Assembly: GCA_003008705.1 (NCBI GenBank)
Contig: PDUO01000018.1
Location: 924,916 to 988,915, forward strand
DNA length: 64,000 nt
Direction: 5' to 3'
DNA from: Pezicula radicicola
Lineage: Eukaryota > Ascomycota > Leotiomycetes > Helotiales > Dermateaceae
How positions within the stretch are numbered: position 1 is the first letter of the stretch; each line of letters opens with the position of its first letter. A program made the translations under genes and the position numbers. The notes below the pieces were generated by a model, which was not told the origin of the DNA, did not search any database, and saw nothing but the letters and a program-made list of their open reading frames with translations. Positions 36,325 through 47,520 of the stretch are shown here, in pieces.

Positions 36325-37897
36325 GAGTTTTAGGAGCTTATGCTTGGGGGTATGGCGGAGTTGGGGTGATAATGGTACAAAAAATGGGGACAAGACATGG
36401 TTATGATCGGACTTACTGCACATACCTGGGGCTAGATCTGGATTAGTGATCAGAAGAGCTAGGATTTTTAGCTGCTTCATGTCTTTTCCATGGACCATGA
36501 TTGTTGAGCTAGATACTTGGTTTCTTTCTAGCCTCCATTTTAGGAGGTAGAATTGTAGAGACCCATAGATTAATGGCATCTTCATGCATGCGACCTGACT
36601 CGTGAAAAAAGAAAGCCCCCAAGTTTTCTTATTTTCCTCTTCGCCTTGACATGTAAACTACTTCATCTACTTTCAAGCTAGGACAGCTGAATTGAAAATC
36701 TATGAAAGAATTGAATTCTCAATTCAAGCCGAGTTAAGATTGGCTTGGGGAGTGCAGTTATAACTTTATTTGACCGTTCGAAAAGTGAGATGGTATACCT
36801 CAAAACATGGATCTGCTCTAATTCTCAAAATCGACTACCTTCCAACGTTACAACACAAGGAAGAAACAAGTCCTCCTTAAAAGACCACAGAATCATAACA
36901 CATGCAAGTAGGGTAGAGACTAAGAGACTAAGATAATAAGATTACAAGGCTTTAATAGAGATCTTTGGGCTAAGTGATAGGGCAGAAGTAGGACTATAGA
37001 TTTTAGGTAGTTAGTGTTATTAATTTTATAAGTGCTATTAAAAAGAATTTACATTTAGATTATAGGTAAGTACTAAAGTCTTTTTTTTACTACTACTTCC
37101 GTATCTCTTGCAATGTACAGTATTGTCCTTTTTTTTTTGGAGTGAGGAATATAATTCCCTTTTGTAAGTTCTTTAGGAATGTTAGAATTAAAGGGCTATC
37201 TACTTCAAACAACCAACTCGGTTATTTAGGGTTAGCTTGTTAATGGTTTGATTGGTCGGGCGGACGGGCGGTGTATTGTGGGTGTAGTTGAAATGGTGGG
37301 AGTGGTGATAAGGGGAGGGTTGGATAGGAAGAGAAGCGGTGGTGAAGAGTTTGAGGTGGAATGTCTTGGAGTGAGTTGGGGGATTTGTAGATTTAAATAC
37401 TTAGTCTTGCTTGAGGTGGGGGTTTTTATGTGGTTGAGAATTGGAGTCTTAGATTTGTACTGTATTCTAGAGATTGTATAAATACCTTGGGCAATGTTCT
37501 TCTTATGTTATGATATTACTACCACACTCGCAGATAAAGAAGTTATCCCATCAGGACTATCATTCCCAGTTCAAGGAGAGAGATTGTTTTCTGAACTACA
37601 TAGAGCATTATAGTTAGAATATATTGGTCGTAGATTCGAGGGAGTGCTAGGGGGGCTCAATAAGAGGGAAGGTTGTTGGTGCTGTTGTTAGTTGTGTGTG
37701 TGTTGTCAAGGTAGAGCTGGATTTAGTTTTACTAATTTGCAAGAGTCGATAGCATGATGCTCAATACATCTGCAAATCCATATATATTCCTATCTATGAT
37801 TGGGGAAACTATCTATCCCATCGTGCCTGCCCGGTAACACAGTAGGTGGTCGCTTATCAACCTCTTGTGATGCTTGAGGGGCTTTGGTGGATTTAAG

Positions 37898-38322
37898 TGC
37901 CTGTTTTATGAAAGAGTGGGGTCGGGCTCTGCCGTAGTATAATTTAGTGCAAGGCCCATATAAAATTACTGCTCGTCAGTAAAATCTTCCTCTCTTTATC
38001 AACAACACGATTTTCATCGAAAGCTTCGTTTTTCCCACCCACCATCCCTATAGTCTATGTATATAGTTAGTTTTAGCCCCATTACGGGAGCGTTTAGCAG
38101 CAAACAGGCACCCCAGAACATTATTTCCTATACAAATTAGGAGCAATTCGATGTTACCGTATAGGCTAAAGCTGCTCTAGGCGTACCGGTTTAGGCGCTG
38201 CACTCTGGCAAGGCACGAAATAAGACAATATTAAACCGATTTATATTGATAATAGCGATTGACTTGGTAAGTCCAAAATCGACGAACTAATTCGACGAAA
38301 TGAGATGAATAAAGCGAAGGTT
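37898..38322 (+). repeat. Dispersed repeat, copy 1 (decayed)
   Basis: This segment matches 58302-58679 almost continuously: TTTTATGAA(A/G)GAGTGG, TAATTTAGTGCAAGGCCC, TCATCGAAAGCTTCG, CCCACCCACCATCCC, then GCTGCACTCTGGCAAGGCAC and, after an extra 20-30 bases, GATGAATAAA. By eye the identity is high over 340 bases, with most differences being transitions. The hairpin arms seen in copy 2 are broken here (GGCACCCCAGAACA against GCTCTAGGCGTACC). Confidence 0.8.
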
Positions 38323-38794
38323 CAAATCGGGCTCGCTCTTTTTACCTAACCGTCTTGAGACCTATCGCTTACATCTTCAACTTGGACAACTTCTGTGAGA
38401 CTAGCCGCTACTCTCTTCTCTAGGGAATTAGGAAGGGAATATAGGGGAAGCTGTTAGAGTTTGTGAGGGAGGTCACAAAGTGTTAAGTGTAGATGAGGTC
38501 TCAAGTTTTCATGGGTTTACGCTATAAAATAAGTTAAGCCTCTCTCTATTTAAGAATCTAGTTGTAATGTAGGGGATAGTGGTGAGATTTCTATATTATT
38601 GGAAGTAGAGTCTTAGATTTTTCAATACGTTAGGTGATCTTCTTCTGTGTTATTAATCTACTATGCAGCTAGTCGAAGACAATTAAACTTCAAGTCATGA
38701 TCGCAGACAACTTCAATAGGAAACTTGCTTTCTATACTGTACGGAGCATAAAATCTAGATAGCGTTAGTCATAGGTTTAAGGGAATAATAGTAG

Positions 38795-39790
38795 TAAGAT
38801 ATATTAAGAAGAGCTGGTTTTTAGTCGGAGGGAAAGTATTTGGGTTTGTTGTTAAGGAGGATGTAGTTTTTATAATAGAGTTTGTCTAGCATTTAGTAGG
38901 AAAGGAAATAAGGAAGGGAAGGAAGGAAAGAATGTGAATAGAAAGGTAAAGGGTTATTATAGTATTAAAAGGCTTATATTAAGGCCTTAGTAGCTAGAAA
39001 CCAAATATTATCTTTAGTTTATATTGTCTCGTTCCTTTTAATGGAGTGTTGAGAATAATAGAGCCTTTAGTTTTTAATAGGGTAGTGCTCTAGGTAATTA
39101 GTTCTATACTATATGTTTAATTTCTATGAATTAGAGATTGTCGATTTTCGTGTTAGCAAGAGTAATTTGCTCTTTCAATTATTTCATAGGATGTAGATAC
39201 TTTTATTAGGTTTAGTATTAAGTATTTAGCAAATAATGCAAAGGGAAAGGTGAGAATTATTAATGTGTTAAGTGCAATCTCTTAAGATCTTAGTAGTGTA
39301 GCATCTAAATTATCACTTCTATACTACTTAATGACTACCAAATCTAAAATTTTAACACTAGTGTTATTAAATGAAAATTACCTTGTTAGCTTATTTAATA
39401 GTATATAGATGTTTTTGGTCGACTTTAAACATGTATATATTAATCATCTACTTGATGTGTACTTAAAAGTCTCACAAAGTATTTAGAAGTAATACCTTGC
39501 CTGAGTATATATCTATAACTTAGCTCTTTTAGTTGTAATAGCAATGGTAAAACGCACATTCGACATTACTTAAAATATACAGGAGTATTCGAAGCGTACA
39601 ACCCTTTAGGAATGCTGCACAACTGATAATAAATTGTAGACACATTTTAACGGAAAGCTACTAGTAGAATAGGGATATATTAAAGAAGAGGTTTTTACTA
39701 GTCGACGAGAGTTTATTTAGAATTGTTGTTAAGGAGGAGGATGCTGTAAAGGTCGAGTTGGGTTTAGTATTTAGGAAATATAAAGGAGAT
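38795..39790 (+). repeat. Two diverged direct copies of an unknown repeat
   Basis: The block at about 38799-38905 (GATATATTAAGAAGAG, TTGTTGTTAAGGAGG, GTCTAGCATTTAGTAGG) aligns with about 39673-39785 (GATATATTAAAGAAGAG, TTGTTGTTAAGGAGG, GTTTAGTATTT). A weaker third match may lie near 37660-37735. There is no coding content, and the origin is unknown. Confidence 0.5.
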
Positions 39791-42387
39791 TTACCTAGTT
39801 TTTTTTAGATTATAGAGAATACTTCTACACTACTTTAAATAAGTAGAAAGACACACTCTAACCTCCATTTCGAGTTTCTGCCCACAGGATCCTGTAACAT
39901 TGACTTGTCTTTGTTGATCTAGCATTTAGTAAGCTTAAACAGCTAGGCCCCTCATTAACTGGAGGCTTTGAGGTATAGAAAAGAATGTAATTCTGTTAGA
40001 TATGTATTGGTTTCGTTTGCTGTTTTCTAAGCTGCTTTCTCCTTTATTATCGGCCTAAGACTGTATTGCTAATATTAAAAGTATTGTTCAAGACCGCCGA
40101 TCGAGATAACCATAGCGAGCATGTGGGAATACTCTGTAATGCACCGAAAATAAACGCACTTCGAAGAAGCATCAATTGATTCTACAGTATCTCTACTATT
40201 AGATGTGCTATTTAAGTTTAACGGCTGTATTATATTCTTACATAAATATATTCAAAGATCACATCTACAGGGTCTGTTGTCTAATTATACTAGGTGGAAA
40301 GACTCCTAGTGTTATCGCATGCGATTTAGGCAATTATATCCTACAGATGTCACCTATTATTATTAAGTAAATTAAAAATAACCTTGACTTCTTTCAGACG
40401 AAGAAGTATAATCCAGGGTTCGTATCTGTTTTCTGCTCATAGACGAGCACTCCATTGTATGTTACTAAAGTAAATCCTCTAGTATAACTAGAAGAGATTT
40501 GAAAACTCTATGTTTTGATAGAGATATGGTTTTAATTGTAAAATATAATACATGCTCATGTTGTCAAAAAATATGTAATTGTTATACTGCTAGAAAGAAG
40601 AATGCATTATGTTATCCCACTAATATATCTAGAAGAAACAATCTCCTACACGTATAAATACTAAAGTCCCGCCTTGCCAAATATTAAGAGCATGTTATCA
40701 AGGGTTGAAAACCTGGTCTAGAGGACTGGTACTCGTCACTGGATTCACTGTCTGGGTTTAATACACCCGAGAAATCTTTGTCAAAGTTCTCTAATTACAA
40801 GTAATTTAGAAGAGATAGATCGATTAGCTGCTTTACCAAAGTGAAGAGGCTTTTGCTTTATTCTCTGTAAATAGAAAACTTGGTAAATGTGTACGTACAG
40901 CTATAAAACGAATAAATATCCCCTCTTTCGTTGACTCGAGGAGGAGTAAGTGTTTTGATCAACAGACTAAGTCGTGTGCTGTAAAAGGGAACACCTAGAT
41001 TCTAGTTGAAGTAGGATTTGATTCTAATTATTGTTATAAACAGCCTATGACTACTTTTACTAATTGTACTAGAATGATTAACCCTTTAAGTATAAAAGGT
41101 TTAGAAAGAAAAGGTACCTAATATCAAGATGTACAGAAAGACAATGAAGCTACAGAGGGACAGAAGGAACCTCATAGAGAGAGCTGGAAATATTTAAGAG
41201 GGAAAATCAACTTTAGGTAGCAAGGAACCTAAAATAATATCGAGACAGCTTGTCTCGTATACTATAAGTTGGCTAATATTTAGATAGAGCGTAGACATAA
41301 AATAGGAAGTGCTGTTGTTATAGAATTAGTAGCTGTCATAGGATTCAAAAGAATACACTTGTAATTTGGTGGATTGTTCAGAGTAGGGGGTTATGAGCTG
41401 CAGTGCACTACACATAACATATGTCTTTGGGCGGCTGCAAAATCGCAGTAGACAGCTAGAAATTGACTAGCACTGCTTACACGCTCAACAAGCCTGCTTG
41501 ATCAACGAAACTGTCGGAAATATCTTTTCCTGCTGTATTTTATGCACAGGCATCTTGGCTTTTCGTAAAGTCTTTAGCACGAAAATACTCTCTTGAGAAG
41601 CATGTGTTTAAAAGTATTTCTCGAAAGCCTCTTAGTTTTTTTTCTGTTTCTTTTTTTTGTTTTTTAAACAAAAACAGCTCTTCGTACACTACAGTATCGC
41701 CAGTATGTGTACCTAAAGTGAATTAGTAATTTCTATTGCCCGGCCTGCACTTCCCGATATATTAACATATGTGCTTAATAACTTGGTGCTACAGTCTCAC
41801 AAAACCATTGCATCTGTATCGCCTGACAAATAGCCTAAGGACGAACGAGCGAAGGCAACGATCTCCGGATCATTTTCATCTTCTCGGAGTGAAGACTTTG
41901 GCAGCGTTAAGGTTCGGGCTTGATTCTTAAATAGGAACGGATTCCCTGCTTTCGATTTAACTGTCCTCTCCTGTCGATTTTGTAACATAGAGCAGCATGG
42001 GACTTTTCTCTGCGAATGATGATATACATGGCCTGTTTTTGAATGGAGCCTTTGGGTTTCTAATAAAGGAGGGATTTTCTTTAGGCATAGATTATCTTAC
42101 ATCTTACTGTGTATAAAGATCGGGGCCGCAGATACAAAGCGTCTCTGTATCTTGCAAATTTTTAAAGCTCGAAAAGAAAATCTACTTCTCTAAGTATTCA
42201 GATGTATATAACTGGAAGAAATCATAGAGATTCGCATCTCCAAGACATTGTATCTTATAGCACCCTTGAGAGATGAAGAAATATTACGCGAGCCATTCAA
42301 GAAGCAGATCCATGGGTCAAGAAATGCAAGCAAAATACTAGTTGAGGAGAAAAAAGTAAGATACTGAAAACAAGTCAAGTTATTCTT

Positions 42388-42553
42388 TCCTCACTGACTA
42401 GTAGTCATGCTATCGCTGTTACCGGACTACCCGACGCTTTACACTGCTAGAACCTTAATTATGGGGAGATCACAATCTGTAAACGCCTAATAATGGCTAA
42501 GAATTACACGCAGCTTTTAAAATCGAAGCTTATGTTGTCAGTGAGGAAGTAGT
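42388..42553. repeat. Short inverted-repeat pair, possible small MITE
   Basis: TTCCTCACTGAC near 42391 and its complement GTCAGTGAGGAA near 42540 form 12-base arms about 140 bases apart. With no clear target duplication and only one copy noticed, this may be chance. Confidence 0.3.
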
Positions 42554-43201
42554 TGTCATCTATTCATAAAAAAACAAACACATCAAGGGTAGCAAGAATT
42601 CCTTTCAGCTAGCGCGGTAGCAGATCAAGACCGAAATCCTACTACTGTACATACATTGCTCTTGCTCCAACAGTTTATTGTCTATATTGTCACAATTCTA
42701 TTTTCTTTTCTTTCACCGGTAGTAGATCTGCAGAAGTGGCATTTAGCATAGCATTGAGGGAACGAGAAGCTGATGGGTTGAAATAGGGAGAAATCCTCGT
42801 CGTTGAAGATAATGTTATAGAGATCAAGTAATCAAGGTCTTCGTCGCGTAAGAAACATCGAACAGATGCAAACACAGAAAACAAAGCTCTGATCGCAGCA
42901 GAGCCTAGATCTCAGGTTTACAGGTCGGCCGAATTTAGTCCGTCGGCCTCTTGATTTTAAATCGTCTTACGGAGCACTAATTTTTAGTTAGACTTAGCTG
43001 AATCATCATACTCCCGGATTTGTCATTTAATTTCACATGAATATAGTTGTATCTAGGTATCAAAAAGAGATAGAATACTTCAAGGGTAGGGTATAAAATA
43101 CTTAAATCTCTTCCAATCAAGCCAGACTTTGTTGTACACCGATATCAATTGCTCTCTAATATTCATTCTTCCAATCTATTGCGGCTCCAAAAATTATTAC
43201 T

Positions 43202-44431
43202 ATGGCTGCAAGCACTCGAAAACCAATTCTAATCTCCGGTGCTGGACTTTCCTCCCTCTTGTTTGCGCAATCCCTCCTCCGCGCCTCCATCCCCTTCCTT
43301 ATTTTTGAGCGGGACAGCTCATTCACCTTCCGCGCACAAGGGTACAGGCTACGTCTCTCCTCAGAAGGATTGGATGCCATAGAGTCCGTCCTCGGGCCAG
43401 AGGGGTTCCAGAGATTCTGGGACAAATGTGGTAAGACTGGGGGCGGTGGATTTGCAGCTATCGATGCAACAACGGGCTCGAAGATTTCTGAGCCGGCGAA
43501 GGATGGAAATCGTGAAAAGGCTAGTGATGATGGCAAGGCAAAAATTCCTCCAGAGACTCTCTCATCCCGCGATGGAAAGATCGTGGGAATTTCACGGGGC
43601 GATATGCGCAAACTCTTCATGTCCGGATGCGAATCTTTCATTCACTGGTCTCACCATGTCACAAGCTACGAATTAACATCGTCTGGTGTCCGGGCAGTCT
43701 TTGCAGACGGCTCCAAATCAGTCGAAGGGGAAATGTTGGTCGGCGGCGAGGGGATATATTCTAAAGTCGCGAAACAGGTATCTCAAGGAAAGTTAAAAGT
43801 TTACGATACTGGCGCAAGAGGGATACATGGCCAATCACCGACCACGGCATTCAAAGGCCTTGGGGAAGGTGTTTGGCGACTCACAGATGACTCCAATCCT
43901 AATGGAAAAGTCTTCGTTATTACGAATGTCCGGCCAGGTGAAATGGACGACCCCAACGTACAGTTTGGGTGGACGATGGGGGCTCAGCCAGGCGTCATCA
44001 GGGCGCCGAATGACGACTATTCCATGATCGGGACGCCAGCAGCCGAGATAGCGAAAGCCCTTGCCGCAAATTGGCATCCTCGCCTCAAGCCCCTTTTTGA
44101 AGAGATGGAGGAGTCTGAAGCGGCCTTCTGGAAGATTACTTGCTCTACTCCCACTGATGTCCCTGAATGGCAGAACGAGCCGCGAGTCACTGTCATCGGA
44201 GACGCCGCGCATTCGATGACACCTGCTGGCGGGATTGGTGCAAACACGGCTGTCAGAGACTCTGCGCTGCTTGGTAGACTGCTAACTGAGGCCGGTGGGT
44301 ATAAGAACGGTGTGACTGCGGCTTATGAGAGAGAGATGAGGGTGTATGCCAGTGAGGCTGTTGGGACAAGTTATGGACTGGCGAAGGGCATGTTTGGAGT
44401 CTCTATCGACGAGAACTCAAAAACGGTCTGA
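43202..44431 (+). CDS. FAD-dependent monooxygenase (salicylate-hydroxylase/PHBH type)
   Basis: A flavin monooxygenase of the PHBH-fold group A family, which hydroxylates aromatic or polyketide-like substrates using NAD(P)H and oxygen. It is a single exon of 409 residues. The ADP-binding strand-loop is ILISGAGLSSLLFAQSLL, followed by the acidic end FLIFERD. The second FAD/NADPH motif is R-G-D-M (SRGDMRKLF, a GD-like motif), and the ribityl-binding motif is G333-D-A-A-H (VIGDAAHSMTPAGGIGAN). The length is right for the minimal family. It stands alone between two AT-rich tracts, yet its own sequence is of balanced composition with no RIP signs, so it is under selection or recently arrived. Substrate and pathway are unknown, and no partner genes lie nearby. 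Confidence 0.88.
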   Translation: MAASTRKPILISGAGLSSLLFAQSLLRASIPFLIFERDSSFTFRAQGYRLRLSSEGLDAIESVLGPEGFQRFWDKCGKTGGGGFAAIDATTGSKISEPAKDGNREKASDDGKAKIPPETLSSRDGKIVGISRGDMRKLFMSGCESFIHWSHHVTSYELTSSGVRAVFADGSKSVEGEMLVGGEGIYSKVAKQVSQGKLKVYDTGARGIHGQSPTTAFKGLGEGVWRLTDDSNPNGKVFVITNVRPGEMDDPNVQFGWTMGAQPGVIRAPNDDYSMIGTPAAEIAKALAANWHPRLKPLFEEMEESEAAFWKITCSTPTDVPEWQNEPRVTVIGDAAHSMTPAGGIGANTAVRDSALLGRLLTEAGGYKNGVTAAYEREMRVYASEAVGTSYGLAKGMFGVSIDENSKTV

Positions 44432-45132
44432 AGCGAAGGAGACTACAATTCAGTGTCATCGATTCATAACTTCGAATTCTTGCCATGTGAGGATCATTCT
44501 GCATCAGAAGCCTGCAATCGCCGCGAACTGCCAACAGACCAAGGCTCCAATATAGGACTGATCAGTTTTTATTTCTGAAAAGGTCACTTGCATACTTCGA
44601 CGTTCGTCGCCAATTCGCAGATCGTAGACGCCTGAATGGAGTCGAACTATAGGATTGTTCTTATGGAGTATTAAACCTGGGTTTAGATTGCTCTGCCTGG
44701 TCGACTAAGCATATCGTAATGATGCATATTATTGCGAGTGCTTCATCGTACTTAGAAAATCGGGATAGAGAATAATTTTGAAAGACTTAGCCTCCTAGAA
44801 GTAATCTTTTCGCCTGTAGATGATGATAGACTATATCTTATAACCTAATATTGCTCTCTAAATGACCTCTTGTAACTCGATTAAAACAGTACCTATACGC
44901 TATGTTTCGAAAACTTTTTTTATATTTAGAGGATAAAATGCAGACCAAGATTGGTTGAAAGCTCAGCAGGATTATTATCTCAATTGCATTATATCACACT
45001 ATCTTATGTGCTATCGCAGTTATCGCAGCTGTATCCAGCTTTAGCACAAACATTATGAAATTTCTTCGTGAATAATGAGAACGCCAGATCATGCCGTGAT
45101 TGCCTTCAGGGTTCAGACGTTGTGTCTATAAG
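44432..45132. other. Intergenic stretch between converging genes
   Basis: About 700 bases between the convergent monooxygenase and HET-protein genes, AT-rich after 44700. It presumably includes both 3' untranslated ends. No feature was recognised. Confidence 0.5.
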
Positions 45133-47520
45133 CTAGACGAGTACAATAGTTTGTCGTTGAGCCTCCTCTATTAAAATTTTTATTCTCAATGACAGACTCT
45201 CTTTCCAGGTATTAGATTCGTGATCAAATCTAACTCGCCTCACATCTACCACTCCAACTCTCTCGTACGTGCCGGGCCATGATTTAGATTTTCGGAGAGC
45301 TAGCCCTTGAAAGGAATAATAATCCTTAGATATTGGAGCAAAGAAAAGTGATTTGTTGTATGCACGTTGTTTCCTTAAAGACTTGGAGTCATTAAGTCTA
45401 TACCCGTCAAGAACGCGCATTTCATAAAGATCTCCCCAAACGCGGACGTCTTCATAGTTTTTTTCACCTATAGGGGTGGGCAATTTCGAGAATGGCATTA
45501 AATTACAGGTAAGATGAATAATCTCCCTCTTGGAATTTTCCAACCTAGGGGGACCAGAATTTTCGGTGATAAATTTAGCAGTGGACAGATACCGAACATC
45601 TCGCCTATGCCAAAATCGTACTGCTCCATCTGTAGAGAACCAAGACCAGGTTGGAACTGTAGGGAAACGAGGCTCTGAGTCGGATGATATCGGAGGCCAT
45701 GTCTTCCATAATAATTCTTGGAGTAGAAAGGGCTCCCATAATCCAGCCGTGTTCCTCCATCCAGTATTCCTCTCGATTGCTGCAATTGCACCTGTCAGAG
45801 CGACAGTTCTATCACCCTTAATGGTCAAACTTGCTTTGGTATAAAACTCCACGAGTTGTCTCCAGAATGTCCAGAATGAGTACAAGTCTCGATCAGCTAG
45901 AGGTGTTTCATTGTTAAAGATGGGTTTTCCGATTTGTGGTGTTGAAAAGCTTCTTTTAAAAGTCGGATGCTGCTCTTCACGGGATCGCTGAAACTCGTCC
46001 TGAAATACGTGACGACATTCCCAGATTAGGGTGATGCCGAAGTTCAAAGTCCTCGGCGACAAAAGGCGTTCTTGAGTGACCCAACCTCTTTTATGAAGTG
46101 GAGCATGTTCGAAGTATGATTCCAAGGGTGAAGGTCCTCCAGGATGTCCAGATAAATGAGCGTAAATGTCTACCCCACTGCGATCTTGGAACATCTTGCA
46201 CTTTGAGTAGACGAGTGGATCCCTTTGACAAAATAAACCAGTGTTACTAGTCGAACCTCCGAGAGCTGCAATAGTTAAGAAGCAATTTGAATAAACATCC
46301 GCCATAGACGCTGCTTCTCGCGCCCAGTCATTAGGATCGTCTTGGATAATACACAGCGAGTCGACCCACAGCCAGTCAAACCCAAGTTTCTGGGTAACAT
46401 ACATAGCATCCTGAATAGTTTTGGGTAGAATATCGAGCCGAATTTCTTGATGGAAAGTAGCAAGATTCTTTTTTGTGAGAGTAGTAGTGTTGCATCCTCC
46501 CCAGCAATAAGACAAAGTCAGATAACGACTACTAACTACTATGTGCGTAGTTGTGACTAGTCGAGGGTTGCAATGCTCTCTACTTGATCCCAAATACACC
46601 AGACGAGTTGGCAGTTTGCGGGTATTGATAGTTGTTTCTTGGCAGGCTTCATGTGATGAATCGCACTCATGTATCCATGTCGCAGCCAGATCCAGAAGTT
46701 GTTGTGATGATGTTGATATTGGATGTAATTTATGAAGCTCGGGTAAAGGCGATGTTTCAGCATTGAAATGTGGCAGAGGCCTTGGTGATGGACAAGACGT
46801 CAAGGGAATATGACGTTCAAAAACCACTTCGGGGGAAAAGGCAGACTTCGCGTCTTTTAATAAACTCCATGTTGTGGTTAGGGTTAATCCAATATAACAC
46901 TCTGAAAACCTGTACCAATGTAGCGAAAGTTTGAGGTTTGTTGCCTTGCGCAAGGAGGCCAAGCTCGTTTCGTGATGGTTCTTTATCGCTTCTTCTGGTG
47001 CGATGATGTTTGTCCATAGGACAGAATGCCATATAAGAGTGCAAAGATGACATCCTTCTAAGTAGGACTGCTCAAGAGCTATGCCAGAATTGTGGTGATT
47101 AAAGGATGCCATTGGTTCCGGAAGAGCATACATAACATACCCATATCTTGGTCTAGCGAGACTCCTTAGAGCATATGGGTACTGCGTTGGAGGTTGATTC
47201 TGCTGAAGCCACGCACTAATCTGTGAGCACTTTGAGCAGAGAGCAGAACATTCGACTTGTTTATTAGCAGTGACTTGGACGGCATATGGTGATTCAAGTG
47301 GCAGAAATAGATCTGGCCATGCTGCAGGTCTCGGTGACTGTTGGAGCCTTCTGTCCGGCTGCTTTCTTCGTGTGTCACCAGAGACGATAGACGAGGTTTT
47401 GTATCGGTCCAATGGAGTCTGCTTATATTCGGGTTCCATGAAGCTCCTGCTGGGTTCATGAACTAGATTGTTCTTTGCTAGCCTCTTCCTCTTCACCACC
47501 CGACCGCTAATAGTCGCCAT
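45133..47520 (-). CDS. HET-domain (heterokaryon incompatibility) protein
   Basis: A single-exon protein of 795 residues with a HET domain, the TIR-like module that triggers cell death in fungal vegetative incompatibility. The domain starts near residue 333 with YLTLSYCWGG. It continues through ILPKTIQDAMYVTQKLGFDWLWVDSLCIIQDDPNDWAREAASMADVYSNCFLTIAA and LHKRGWVTQERLLSPRTLNF, shown here in pieces that match the three conserved HET blocks. The N-terminal third holds a Cys/His-rich stretch (CSALCSKCSQI...YLEGCHLCTLIW) common upstream of HET in this subfamily. The C-terminal part has no known partner domain. The start ATGGCGACTATT is at the right edge of the frame. It borders a long repeat tract. 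The target and any allelic variation cannot be seen. Confidence 0.92.
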   Translation of the reverse strand: MATISGRVVKRKRLAKNNLVHEPSRSFMEPEYKQTPLDRYKTSSIVSGDTRRKQPDRRLQQSPRPAAWPDLFLPLESPYAVQVTANKQVECSALCSKCSQISAWLQQNQPPTQYPYALRSLARPRYGYVMYALPEPMASFNHHNSGIALEQSYLEGCHLCTLIWHSVLWTNIIAPEEAIKNHHETSLASLRKATNLKLSLHWYRFSECYIGLTLTTTWSLLKDAKSAFSPEVVFERHIPLTSCPSPRPLPHFNAETSPLPELHKLHPISTSSQQLLDLAATWIHECDSSHEACQETTINTRKLPTRLVYLGSSREHCNPRLVTTTHIVVSSRYLTLSYCWGGCNTTTLTKKNLATFHQEIRLDILPKTIQDAMYVTQKLGFDWLWVDSLCIIQDDPNDWAREAASMADVYSNCFLTIAALGGSTSNTGLFCQRDPLVYSKCKMFQDRSGVDIYAHLSGHPGGPSPLESYFEHAPLHKRGWVTQERLLSPRTLNFGITLIWECRHVFQDEFQRSREEQHPTFKRSFSTPQIGKPIFNNETPLADRDLYSFWTFWRQLVEFYTKASLTIKGDRTVALTGAIAAIERNTGWRNTAGLWEPFLLQELLWKTWPPISSDSEPRFPTVPTWSWFSTDGAVRFWHRRDVRYLSTAKFITENSGPPRLENSKREIIHLTCNLMPFSKLPTPIGEKNYEDVRVWGDLYEMRVLDGYRLNDSKSLRKQRAYNKSLFFAPISKDYYSFQGLALRKSKSWPGTYERVGVVDVRRVRFDHESNTWKESLSLRIKILIEEAQRQTIVLV

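Larger units (their letters stand above)
36325..43201. other. AT-rich repeat-derived stretch without supported genes
   Basis: About 6.9 kb. The first few hundred bases may include the Tah18 3' end. It then contains a copy of a dispersed repeat (37898-38322), degenerate direct repeats near 37660, 38800 and 39670, long poly-T runs (37080, 37130, 41640) and an inverted-repeat pair at 42388-42553. Only very short frames exist. The overall look is of old transposon debris decayed by C-to-T change. The last 200 bases must hold the monooxygenase promoter. Confidence 0.55.

Noticed and set aside
38320..38340. GGTTCAAATC resembling a tRNA B box
   Set aside because: No matching A box, cloverleaf or acceptor stem can be formed around it, and it borders a dispersed repeat.
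41797..41988. 63-codon minus-strand frame of protein-like composition
   Set aside because: Short, alone in a decayed tract, with no neighbouring exons found.
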